Shown piece after piece: positions 1-5,831 of a DNA stretch of 5,831 nt. The position numbers and the translations under genes are program-made. Numbering within the stretch: position 1 is the stretch's first letter; every line of letters begins with the position of its first letter. The notes beneath the pieces are model-generated. The model searched no databases and was not told the DNA's origin. It saw only the letters and a list, made by a program, of their open reading frames with translations. This DNA is from Myxococcota bacterium (GTDB lineage Bacteria > Myxococcota_A > Polyangia > HGW-17): NCBI GenBank assembly GCA_018821745.1, contig JAHJLU010000846.1, positions 1 through 5,831 of the forward strand, written 5' to 3'.

Positions 1-1955
1 CCCGCCATTTCCTGGGCCTTTCGAGGATTGGTGGCGGTGTGGAGGAGCGCCAGTTCGAAGGCGGCCTGTTCGTCACCTCGTTCCCATAACTCCTGGACGA
101 CCTCGCTAAGCTGGGCGTCACCGGACCACTGCCGGTGGAAAAGCTCCCATGCCCGTAGAGCCAGCTTGTCGTGAAGGCGCTCCTTGAGGATAAATGCTCC
201 CGTCTCGTGGTCCCCTGCCAGCGCAAATCGTTTTGCGGTCCACAGGGCCAGGAGTGTGCTCTCATCCCCGTGGGCGGTGAGGTTGGATGCCTCCAGAGCC
301 AGTGCGGCCACTCCTTTTTCCTTGCCCAGTCTGGCAAGCAGAGAGCAGAAAAGCACATCAGCGCTTTCCCTGACTCTGGTTTCCAGGCTTCTGCGAAGAA
401 GTTTCAGCGCCGAGGAGTAGTCACCCTCCCGGATAATTTTCTGATGTGCCAGCTCCCTGAGGAGGAAACCAAGCTCTGCGTCTTCAAATGACTCCAGGTG
501 ATCTTCAATGAACCGGCTGGAGGCGTACTCATCCTCCAGAAGGAAGATCCAGTATGCCTGCCACAGCCCCTCGTTTGTCACGATACCATTGGCCCTCGCA
601 ATGTTGAGCCATTTTTCCATGATATGGGAGGCCGGTTCCCCCTGGTTAAGATTGTGTGTAGCCGCCAGGAGCAGCAGGGGGGCCTGGCTTCTGGGAGACT
701 CCCAGAGCTGTGCCGCTGCCAGCAGACCACCACCCTTGGGATTGGTGATGTGTGAAAGGAAGTGGTATTCGAGTTTCTCAACGGGAGACAGCAGCCCGGG
801 GTCTCCCTGAAGGGGCTTGCCCAGTTTGCAGGCCGAATAAAAAGTCATGTAGGAGTTCTGGTCGGAGCGGTTCTCCACAATCCAGTCAAAGTCGAAGCGG
901 TGCCACGCCAGATCCGCCATGCGTGCGGTGAGCAGCGGGTATTCCGCGATGTCGGTGATGAGCTTGAGCACAGACATTGCCGCGGTGGGGTTGCCCATCT
1001 CCCCCTCAAGGATAATGGAGAGCTCAAGGGCAAGGGGGACGGCCTTGTTGTACTCTCCACGGGTGATGTGAAATTTGCATCGCTCCTTGAGCACTTCGGA
1101 GATTTTTTTCACGTCACCGCTGAGGGTGGCGATGTGCTGCAGTTCAAACCAGATCTCGTGGGCGTTGTGGTGGGAGATGGCGAGGGCTTCATTGAGTAGG
1201 GAGATGGCGCCTTCGAAATCTTTTGCCCGTGCCAGGAGATGGCCGGCGAAGAGGAGGAAATCGGCACAGGTGGCGCTCTCCTCAAAATGCCCTGCCAGGG
1301 CCGAGCAGAATTTACCCGCATCCAGGAGTTCCCCCCTGTTGAGGGCTGTGGTGAGGCCGGCAAAGAGCGGGACAAAGTGATCTTCAGAGGTGACAATGGC
1401 CTCCCGGTAATAGTCCAGTGCGATCTCGGGGAGCTGGGACTTTTCGTGTTCAATCCCCGCAAAGGTGTTCTGGATGGAGAGGGGGAGTCCCGCTTCGCCT
1501 TTGTCGCTCACCCTCTCCATGAGGGCGATGAGCTCGCCCGGGTTCTTGCGTCGACGGAGGATCCGCTCCAGGGACCAGATTGCAGGAAGAAAGCCGGGCC
1601 TTCGTGCGAGACACTCCTCAAAATACTCGACGGCCTCCCTGTCTTTACCCAGTTGCGCGAAGAGACTGCCCCGCTCGTAGCAGAACCCCGGGAAGCAATC
1701 GGGAGAGAGACGATCATATAAGAGGTTAACTTTGGAAAAATCTAAAGAAATCAATCTCGCCCGCGCTTTTTCCAGAGCGGTTTTCCCATGAGGAGGGTAG
1801 GCTTTGATCCCGCTTACGGTGGCCCCCACTTCCCACTGATCCCTCAGAGGGTCAACGGGGGAAGGCGATTCCATCAGTTCCTCTATCTGCAGTTCTTCCA
1901 CTTCCAGGGTGATTTCAGGAGGAAAAGGTGTGGGGTCCCGATCGGAGGTCTTCAT
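1..1955 (-). CDS. Large TPR/alpha-solenoid protein, C-terminus beyond the left edge
   Basis: The minus frame is open from an ATG at 1955-1953 to base 1 with no stop: 651 codons plus two bases, so the gene continues outside the window. The start is fixed by AAGGAG five bases upstream. Residues 1-45 are acidic and Pro-rich, probably disordered. The rest is a run of amphipathic helices. TPR-like units are clearest near residues 87-120 (ending in AVEYFEECLARRP), 172-190 (IALDYYREAI), 228-262 (FEGAISLLNEALAI), 293-316 and 508-526 (YSSALKLLRRSLETR). Between them the helical hairpins are degenerate. I see no signal peptide, membrane helix or catalytic motif in this part, so a cytoplasmic scaffold or protein-binding role is the natural reading. 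TPRs bind partner proteins, but no partner can be named. It is transcribed divergently from another TPR gene. A domain outside the window could change the interpretation. The reading frame is firm; the function is unknown. Confidence 0.88.
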   Translation of the reverse strand, partial: MKTSDRDPTPFPPEITLEVEELQIEELMESPSPVDPLRDQWEVGATVSGIKAYPPHGKTALEKARARLISLDFSKVNLLYDRLSPDCFPGFCYERGSLFAQLGKDREAVEYFEECLARRPGFLPAIWSLERILRRRKNPGELIALMERVSDKGEAGLPLSIQNTFAGIEHEKSQLPEIALDYYREAIVTSEDHFVPLFAGLTTALNRGELLDAGKFCSALAGHFEESATCADFLLFAGHLLARAKDFEGAISLLNEALAISHHNAHEIWFELQHIATLSGDVKKISEVLKERCKFHITRGEYNKAVPLALELSIILEGEMGNPTAAMSVLKLITDIAEYPLLTARMADLAWHRFDFDWIVENRSDQNSYMTFYSACKLGKPLQGDPGLLSPVEKLEYHFLSHITNPKGGGLLAAAQLWESPRSQAPLLLLAATHNLNQGEPASHIMEKWLNIARANGIVTNEGLWQAYWIFLLEDEYASSRFIEDHLESFEDAELGFLLRELAHQKIIREGDYSSALKLLRRSLETRVRESADVLFCSLLARLGKEKGVAALALEASNLTAHGDESTLLALWTAKRFALAGDHETGAFILKERLHDKLALRAWELFHRQWSGDAQLSEVVQELWERGDEQAAFELALLHTATNPRKAQEMA

Positions 1956-1960
1956 ACGTA

Positions 1961-1966
1961 CTCCTT
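1961..1966 (-). promoter_or_regulatory. Ribosome binding site of the large TPR protein
   Basis: The minus strand reads AAGGAG here, five bases before the ATG at 1955. It supports that start for the long left-hand frame. Confidence 0.75.
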
Positions 1967-1988
1967 TTTGCGAGGCTGTTTGGCCCAC

Positions 1989-1994
1989 AGTATA
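1989..1994 (-). promoter_or_regulatory. Possible -10 element for the large TPR protein
   Basis: The minus strand reads TATACT, five of six matches to the sigma-70 -10 consensus. It would give a leader of roughly 25-30 bases before the start at 1955. The hexamer 17 bases further upstream (TTCATT, 2012-2017) is a poor -35. This is a weak candidate only. Confidence 0.3.
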
Positions 1995-2005
1995 TGACGC
2001 CCTTA

Positions 2006-2026
2006 TGAAAAAATGAATCTTTTTCA
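2006..2026. repeat. Perfect 7-bp inverted repeat in the divergent intergenic region
   Basis: TGAAAAA (2006-2012) and TTTTTCA (2020-2026) are exact reverse complements separated by the seven bases ATGAATC. The element lies in the 143-base gap between the two divergent TPR genes and overlaps the place where a -35 of the minus gene would fall. It has the size and symmetry of a dimeric regulator's operator, but the arms are mostly A/T, so chance is a real alternative. The rest of the gap (1956-2098) shows only ribosome binding sites and weak promoter-like hexamers. Confidence 0.35.
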
Positions 2027-2088
2027 AATAGCGCACGCAACAAGCCTGGAACAGACCCGATAAGAGAGATGCTTTTGGAAAAAGGCAT

Positions 2089-2093
2089 GGAGG
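2089..2093 (+). promoter_or_regulatory. Ribosome binding site that sets the TPR lipoprotein start at 2099
   Basis: GGAGG lies five bases before the ATG at 2099. Two in-frame ATGs upstream (2069 and 2087) would add ten or four residues, including acidic ones, ahead of a lipoprotein signal peptide. Neither has as good a site. The ATG at 2087 in fact overlaps this site. Confidence 0.75.
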
Positions 2094-2098
2094 AAATC

Positions 2099-3019
2099 AT
2101 GAAATACAAATTAATATCAGTGATAGTTGTCTCAATATTGTGGGCGGGTTGCTCCGTGACCACCACCAAGGGAAAGAGGTTGTCCACACAGGCAGTGGCG
2201 CGGGGAGGGAGGGAACTGAGGCGCGGAGAGCTGGAGCTGGCCCATGCACAGTTTTCCCTGGCCCTGGAGTATCAGCGGACCAACCCCAGGGCATGGAACG
2301 GGCTGGGGATTCTTGCCATGGCCCGGCAGGATCATGTCAAGGCCGAGGCCTATTTTCGACAGGCGCTGCTGCTTGACGAGAGGTTTGTGGAGGCCTATGG
2401 AAATCTTGGCGCCCTGGCGCTCTCCCGGAGTGATCCCTCGGCGGCTGTAAAATGGCTCAAGAGGGCCCTCGTCCTTCATCCGGGACTCGGCACCGCGAGA
2501 TTCAACCTGGGCCTCGCCTATCTCGCTCTTGCCAGGACTCGGTTGGCGCGACAGGAGTTCGCCAAACTTTTTGCACAGTCGCCCAGGGAACCGCGCTTCA
2601 GACTCCATTATGCCTATGTGCTGGCCCTCAGCGGGGCTCCCCTCAAGGCGCTCTCCCACGTGGCAGCGCCGGGAGTGGAAGCCCGCTTCCCCGCCCTCAG
2701 CGCGCTGGTCGCCGGGGTGAGCTATAATGCGCTGGGGCAATACAAAAAGGGCAACGAGGCGCTGCAGCGGGCCCTCAGATTTACCCCCGGTCACCGGGAG
2801 GCACGTCTGCACATTGCCCTGGCAAACGCCGCCCAGGGCAACCTTGAAAAGGCGCTGACGCAACTGAGGATGATGATTGGCGAAGCAGTGTCTCACAATG
2901 AAATGGGTGGAGTGAAGTTAGCCTATGCCAGGCTGCTTATTGCCCACGGTGAGCGAAAGAGGGGGGCGAAAATTCTGCAGAAATTAAAACGTACGCACCG
3001 GGGAATGCTGATCCCCTGA
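2099..3019 (+). CDS. TPR-repeat lipoprotein, probably outer-membrane, PilF/PilW-like in architecture
   Basis: This encodes 306 residues from the ATG at 2099. An n-region with two lysines and a hydrophobic stretch (LISVIVVSILWAG) lead to a lipobox ending WAGC, with the lipidated cysteine at residue 18. Serine at +2 is compatible with Lol transport to the outer membrane. Trp at -3 instead of Leu is unusual. The mature protein is nearly all TPR: repeats at about 30-63, 64-97, 98-131, 132-165, 166-189 (degenerate), 199-231, 232-265 and 268-301, with the 34-residue period and typical packing residues (for example AWNGLGILA, AYGNLGALA, ARFNLGLAYLA). TPR lipoproteins of this plan include PilF/PilW, which help outer-membrane secretin assembly in type IV pili, but no pilus gene is visible nearby, so that role is only a possibility. 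The gene stands alone on its strand, with no obvious promoter and no classical terminator. Confidence 0.9.
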   Translation: MKYKLISVIVVSILWAGCSVTTTKGKRLSTQAVARGGRELRRGELELAHAQFSLALEYQRTNPRAWNGLGILAMARQDHVKAEAYFRQALLLDERFVEAYGNLGALALSRSDPSAAVKWLKRALVLHPGLGTARFNLGLAYLALARTRLARQEFAKLFAQSPREPRFRLHYAYVLALSGAPLKALSHVAAPGVEARFPALSALVAGVSYNALGQYKKGNEALQRALRFTPGHREARLHIALANAAQGNLEKALTQLRMMIGEAVSHNEMGGVKLAYARLLIAHGERKRGAKILQKLKRTHRGMLIP

Positions 3020-3031
3020 GGATGAGGGATC
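3010..3031. terminator. Inverted repeat at the convergent gene junction, weak bidirectional terminator candidate
   Basis: GATCCC (3010-3015) and GGGATC (3026-3031) pair perfectly over six bases with a ten-base loop. The arms reach into the last codons of both converging genes, and the TGA of the plus gene lies in the loop. On the plus side a run of five T starts nine bases after the stem. On the minus side there is no T run. As an intrinsic terminator it is poor. Confidence 0.3.
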
Positions 3032-4014
3032 TAGCCCAGATTTTTCCCGTGGCCGGCGCTGCCCAGCACATTCTGGTTCTTATGGATGATAAGCTCTTTG
3101 AGCATATCGCGGGCGGGGCCGAGGTATTTGCGGGGATCAAATTCTCCGGGATTTTTCGTCAGAACCTCGCGAATTTTAGCGGTGACGGCCAGTCTCCCGT
3201 CGGAGTCGATGTTGATCTTGCACACGGCAGACGCAGCTGCTTTTCGCAGTTGTTCTTCGGGGATACCGACGGCCCCATCGAGTTTTCCGCCATAAGCATT
3301 GATGATTTCAACGTATTTCGGCATCACGGAGGATGCCCCGTGGAGAACTATGGCAAAACCGGGGATGCGCTTTTCAACCTCGGTGAGGATGTCAAAGCGG
3401 AGCGGAGGAACCGACTCTCCGGGTTTGAGCTTAAATTTGTATGCACCGTGGCTGGTGCCAATGGAGATGGCGAGAGAGTCAACCCCTGTGCGTCCAACAA
3501 ACTCCTCAACTTCTTCAGGTTTGGTGTAGGAAGAGTGTTCTGCGCTGACCTCGTCCTCGATGCCCGCGAGCACGCCAAGCTCTCCCTCAACGGTCACATC
3601 ATGATCATGGGCGTATTCGACCACTTTTTTCGTGAGGGCGATATTCTCGTCAAAGGAGAGATGCGAGCCGTCGAGCATGACACTGCTGAAGCCGGTTTCA
3701 ATGCAGGACTTGCACAGCTCAAAGCTGTTTCCATGATCCAGGTGGAGGACGATGGGAATTTTTGACCCCATCTCCCTGGCCATGGCGACGGCGCCTTCCG
3801 CCATATAACGCAGCAGGGTCTGATTTGCGTATTCCCGGGCCCCTTTGCTCACCTGGAGGATGACGGGGGAGTCGGACTCAACACAGCCTAGAACGATCGC
3901 CTGAAGCTGTTCAAGATTGTTGAAGTTGTAAGCAGGGATCGCAAAACCGCCTTTGACGGCTGCTGCAAACAGTTTTTTGGAATTTACCAATCCTATATCT
4001 TTATAATTGACCAT
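3031..4014 (-). CDS. fba: Class II fructose-1,6-bisphosphate aldolase
   Basis: The 327-residue product should catalyse the reversible cleavage of fructose 1,6-bisphosphate to dihydroxyacetone phosphate and glyceraldehyde 3-phosphate, a cytoplasmic step of glycolysis and gluconeogenesis. Class II hallmarks are all present: VLHLDHG (89-95) with catalytic Asp93 and zinc ligand His94; MLDGSH (113-118); VEGELG (142-147); GTSHG (186-190) with zinc ligand His189; VLHGASS (223-229) with His225 and the phosphate-binding glycine/serine loop; and NIDSDGRL (268-275), the substrate-binding NxD motif. The length and the segment between His225 and NIDSD fit the bacterial/protist class II branch better than the E. 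coli FbaA branch. The ATG at 4014 has GAGG (4021-4024) six bases upstream. The gene is 73 bases downstream of a lipoprotein gene on the same strand, with a strong hairpin between, and it meets the TPR lipoprotein gene tail to tail. No key residue is missing. A role on a related ketose bisphosphate such as tagatose 1,6-bisphosphate cannot be excluded from sequence alone. Confidence 0.96.
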   Translation of the reverse strand: MVNYKDIGLVNSKKLFAAAVKGGFAIPAYNFNNLEQLQAIVLGCVESDSPVILQVSKGAREYANQTLLRYMAEGAVAMAREMGSKIPIVLHLDHGNSFELCKSCIETGFSSVMLDGSHLSFDENIALTKKVVEYAHDHDVTVEGELGVLAGIEDEVSAEHSSYTKPEEVEEFVGRTGVDSLAISIGTSHGAYKFKLKPGESVPPLRFDILTEVEKRIPGFAIVLHGASSVMPKYVEIINAYGGKLDGAVGIPEEQLRKAAASAVCKINIDSDGRLAVTAKIREVLTKNPGEFDPRKYLGPARDMLKELIIHKNQNVLGSAGHGKNLG

Positions 4015-4039
4015 TTGATACCTCGGTTATGTTCAGAAT

Positions 4040-4054
4040 GATTTTAGGGAAATC
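4040..4054. repeat. Small inverted repeat in the aldolase leader
   Basis: GATTT (4040-4044) and AAATC (4050-4054) are perfect reverse complements with a five-base spacer, directly abutting the strong hairpin at 4055-4078. On the minus strand this is 26 bases before the aldolase start codon. It may be a second small stem, an operator half, or chance. Confidence 0.25.
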
Positions 4055-4078
4055 CGGGGCCGCCCAGAGGCGGCCCCG
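4055..4078 (-). terminator. Perfect 10-bp GC-rich hairpin after the lipoprotein gene
   Basis: CGGGGCCGCC (4055-4064) and GGCGGCCCCG (4069-4078) pair without mismatch around a four-base loop. On the minus strand the stem begins nine bases after the TAA of the lipoprotein gene, where an intrinsic terminator belongs. The tract after it reads GATTTCCC, with only three T, so termination may be incomplete. It could act instead as a 3' stabiliser or processing signal that lets transcription continue into the aldolase gene. Confidence 0.65.
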
Positions 4079-4087
4079 AAGGGAAAA

Positions 4088-5596
4088 TTAGGGAAGGTTT
4101 GCTGTGAGGTTGGGAGCCAGGTTTCCGTCGGGACTTTTGATTCTGTAACTCTGATCGACGGTCTTGTCGAAGTCCAGATTCACGATGGTTCCAACGGAGG
4201 GAGCCGTGGGTGCATTGTAGTTGGACATGACCCATTTTTTCGAAAATCCCAGTGAGCCGTTGCTGTAACCGGGAACCCAGGCGGGCGTAATCTCGTCAAT
4301 GGCGAAGGGAATATTGGTGGTGTAATAGCCGTGTTCACCGGGGTAATCGCCTGTGGCTCCTGTTGCATCATAATCCCAGTTCATGAAGATTACGCCGTTG
4401 GTGCCGGTGAGATAGGTGGTGAAGGGGTCGCCTGTGCCCACATACTGGTTGAAGACGATGGTGATGGGGCTGCCCGCAACGAGGGGATCATTTTTGGTGA
4501 TACCGACGATGGCCAGCTCGGCGTCCGCCTTGATGAAGACGGGGACGGATTTCTCATAGATGCTGCCGTTGTCGGCGGTGTGGGCGTAGACATGGATGAA
4601 ATATTTCTCACCGGGGGTTACATCGTCGGGGAGATCAAATTCAAGGAGGTTCCCGTTGAGAGAGGGGAGAATGGGCCAACTCAAAGGATTGGTCTCTTTG
4701 TTCTCGTAGAGTGTTACAGTGAGATCTTCTTCAGAGGGAGGTCTATTGAAGGAGACGTAAATAGTCTCACCGGGATCGAAGGCCCCGGGATACTGGGTGT
4801 AGGTGGTGAAGAAGTATGGGTTGGTGCTCCCTGACACCGTCAGGTTATTTGCGATCTCGTCATTGAGGGTGATGGTCTCGATGGTGCCGCTGTTGTAACG
4901 GATGTCGATGTATTTGGTGGTGGAGGTGTAATCGGCATAACCGTCGCCGTCGACGTCCACATCGGGAATGTAAATTTGAGCTGTATTAAAGCTGCTGTCG
5001 CCCAATTGGCCGGGAATGGGCAGGTTGCGGAATTCAGCTAGCCCCAGGTTGTTGGTGTTGGCGTTGGTGTGGAACTCTCCTACACCATCGATCCATGTGC
5101 CGTTGAGCACAAACCAGCTGGGGGCCATGCGCAGGGTGAGTTCAACCTGAGGGAGAGGGCGTCCCATTTTATCAATCAGCCGGACACTGAGAGTGTGGCC
5201 CGTCTGAACCATCCAGATAGGAGCTGCGGTAGCGGTGGGGTTCTCATAGGTGGAACCGCCTTCGGACTCCGAGAAGGTGGCGGCTCCGCGTGCGGAAAGA
5301 TATCCGCCGGCTTCATAGAGGAGGACCACGTTGCCAGTGGCGGGGACATTATTAAAGGTGAATACACCGGTGCCATCGGTGGTGGTCACCTGGGTGTGGG
5401 AACCCACAATCAGCATTACGTCGACATTTGAAAGGGGTGAATCGGTTGCCGCATCAAAAACGACTCCGCCGACACTCCCCTGGGGGTTGGTGGGAACAAC
5501 GGTAACGGTTTCATCGAAACTCTGTTTTCCGTCATCGCACGCGGCCATGAGAAAGACCAGTGTGCAAAGGGCCATAGTTAATTTAATCATTCGCAT
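4088..5596 (-). CDS. Multidomain lipoprotein with carboxypeptidase-regulatory-like and Ig-like domains
   Basis: The product has 502 residues. A basic start (MRMIK) and hydrophobic stretch lead to FLMAAC, with the lipidated cysteine at residue 20. Asp21-Asp22 follow, which in E. coli would favour retention in the inner membrane. After a linker, residues 40-105 match the carboxypeptidase regulatory-like fold (SVGGVVFDAATDSPLSNVDV, then GTGVFTFNNVPATG). Residues 132-195 look like a second transthyretin/Cna-B-like sandwich (VRLIDKMGRPLPQVELTL, then LGLAEFRNLPIPG). DVDVDGDGYAD at 212-222 is a DxDxDG-type calcium-binding loop. Residues 270-345 and about 355-480 resemble bacterial Ig-like domains (PGETIYVSFNRP; GSPITIVFNQYV). 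No enzyme active site is visible, so a structural or binding role in the envelope is likely, with the ligand unknown. The start is set by AGGAGGT six bases upstream. The gene lies 37 bases after the membrane-anchored protein on the same strand, and probably shares its transcript. Confidence 0.9.
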   Translation of the reverse strand: MRMIKLTMALCTLVFLMAACDDGKQSFDETVTVVPTNPQGSVGGVVFDAATDSPLSNVDVMLIVGSHTQVTTTDGTGVFTFNNVPATGNVVLLYEAGGYLSARGAATFSESEGGSTYENPTATAAPIWMVQTGHTLSVRLIDKMGRPLPQVELTLRMAPSWFVLNGTWIDGVGEFHTNANTNNLGLAEFRNLPIPGQLGDSSFNTAQIYIPDVDVDGDGYADYTSTTKYIDIRYNSGTIETITLNDEIANNLTVSGSTNPYFFTTYTQYPGAFDPGETIYVSFNRPPSEEDLTVTLYENKETNPLSWPILPSLNGNLLEFDLPDDVTPGEKYFIHVYAHTADNGSIYEKSVPVFIKADAELAIVGITKNDPLVAGSPITIVFNQYVGTGDPFTTYLTGTNGVIFMNWDYDATGATGDYPGEHGYYTTNIPFAIDEITPAWVPGYSNGSLGFSKKWVMSNYNAPTAPSVGTIVNLDFDKTVDQSYRIKSPDGNLAPNLTANLP

Positions 5597-5602
5597 AGTG
5601 TA

Positions 5603-5609
5603 ACCTCCT
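5603..5609 (-). promoter_or_regulatory. Strong ribosome binding site of the multidomain lipoprotein
   Basis: The minus strand reads AGGAGGT, close to a full anti-Shine-Dalgarno match, six bases before the ATG at 5596. It favours that ATG over the in-frame Met two codons later. Confidence 0.85.
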
Positions 5610-5633
5610 GAGGTAGGGATAACCCCTAATTTA

Positions 5634-5831
5634 TTATCTGAAAGTCAGTACCCGGGAGCCATAGGGCCGGGGTGTTTCTTTCTGTGTTAAAAGGAAAATC
5701 GCGGTGGCTGTACCGACGAGGAGTGCTCCTCCGATGCCACCAACCGTGTGCCAGAAATATTTCTTTTCGGGGAGCGAGGAGACGCCTCCCATGAAATCTT
5801 TAAAAAAGCTGCTTTTGGGTTTGGGGACATC
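5634..5831 (-). CDS. C-terminal 65 residues of a membrane-anchored protein, start beyond the right edge
   Basis: The minus frame is open from base 5831 to a TAA at 5636-5634, followed at once by a second TAA. The 65 visible residues begin with a polar linker (DVPKPKSSFFKDFMGGVSS), then PEKKYFWHT. A single hydrophobic segment follows at visible residues 29-49 (TVGGIGGALLVG, then TATAIFLLT), and the protein ends in a basic, Pro-containing tail finishing GSRVLTFR. An aromatic/basic patch before a Gly/Ala-rich helix and a tail ending in GSxxLTF is a common ending of large deltaproteobacterial PEGA- or TPR-domain envelope proteins. That family assignment is inference from style, because no PEGA domain is inside the window. 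It is co-oriented with the lipoprotein gene 37 bases downstream, and no strong terminator lies between them. A TAGGG/CCCTA 5-bp repeat at 5614-5628 is too short to count as one. Confidence 0.75.
   Translation of the reverse strand, partial: DVPKPKSSFFKDFMGGVSSLPEKKYFWHTVGGIGGALLVGTATAIFLLTQKETPRPYGSRVLTFR

Noticed and set aside
762..1721. Several plus-strand open frames (762-1199, 1239-1721 and others) opposite the large TPR gene
   Set aside because: They overlap a 651-codon minus frame with solenoid character and a proper start. They lack good ribosome binding sites and plausible products.
1979..2064. Sigma-54-like or plus-strand sigma-70 promoter for the TPR lipoprotein gene
   Set aside because: No TGGC/TGC pair with -24/-12 spacing was found. 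The best sigma-70 candidates (TTGGCC with TATGAA, or GATAAG alone) match too poorly or lack a partner.
2072..2084. CTTTT/AAAAG 5-bp inverted repeat just before the TPR lipoprotein start
   Set aside because: It has a three-base loop and A/T-only pairs apart from one C-G pair. Such repeats are expected by chance in AT-rich leaders.
2132..2896. A 254-codon minus-strand open frame opposite the TPR lipoprotein gene
   Set aside because: The plus-strand product has clear TPR periodicity and a signal peptide. The antisense product is Pro/Gly/Arg-rich with no recognisable fold.
3022..3765. A 247-codon plus-strand open frame opposite the aldolase gene
   Set aside because: It is the complement of a strongly conserved enzyme gene, and it has no domain and no convincing ribosome binding site. 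Codon bias of the real gene keeps the antisense frame open.
4331..4834. A 167-codon plus-strand open frame opposite the lipoprotein gene
   Set aside because: The Gly/Val/Glu-rich product mirrors the acidic Thr/Gly-rich lipoprotein codons. There is no independent support.
5614..5630. TAGGGATAAC resembles the first ten bases of the I-SceI homing endonuclease site
   Set aside because: The second half does not match and no intron or homing endonuclease is present. The match is coincidental.

Overview
The window reads as a piece of a Gram-negative bacterial chromosome with GC-rich coding sequence. Two proteins carry type II (lipoprotein) signal peptides. The gene content is tetratricopeptide (TPR) solenoids, a carboxypeptidase-regulatory-like/Ig-like surface lipoprotein, and the tail of a protein ending in a single membrane helix. 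That mix, together with the aldolase type, is reminiscent of deltaproteobacterial lineages in the broad sense (Myxococcota, Desulfobacterota, Bradymonadota-like). This is an inference from style, not from a marker gene, and should be held loosely. I see no rRNA, tRNA, CRISPR array, insertion sequence, phage gene or recombination site.

Layout from left to right. (1) 1-1955, minus strand: one uninterrupted open frame of 651 codons running off the left edge, a cytoplasmic TPR/alpha-solenoid protein with a good ribosome binding site. (2) 1956-2098: divergent intergenic region with an AT-rich stretch that holds a perfect 7-bp inverted repeat. (3) 2099-3019, plus strand: a 306-residue TPR lipoprotein. 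(4) 3020-3030: an 11-base convergent junction, inside a 6-bp inverted repeat that takes in both stop codons. (5) 3031-4014, minus: class II fructose-1,6-bisphosphate aldolase, the only gene with a confident biochemical function. (6) 4015-4087: intergenic region with a perfect 10-bp GC-rich hairpin. (7) 4088-5596, minus: a 502-residue multidomain lipoprotein of beta-sandwich domains. (8) 5597-5633: short gap. (9) 5634-5831, minus: the last 65 residues of a protein entering from the right edge, with a C-terminal membrane anchor.

The three right-hand genes (partial membrane protein, lipoprotein, aldolase) are co-oriented with gaps of 37 and 73 bases and may be one transcription unit, broken or attenuated by the hairpin before the aldolase. 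The TPR lipoprotein is a single plus-strand gene, divergent from the large TPR protein on its left and convergent with the aldolase on its right. Nothing ties the aldolase functionally to its envelope neighbours. I found no convincing evidence of a new multi-gene system. The main points worth a second look are the pair of divergent TPR genes around a shared inverted repeat, the opposite sorting signals of the two lipoproteins, and the hairpin-led aldolase leader.
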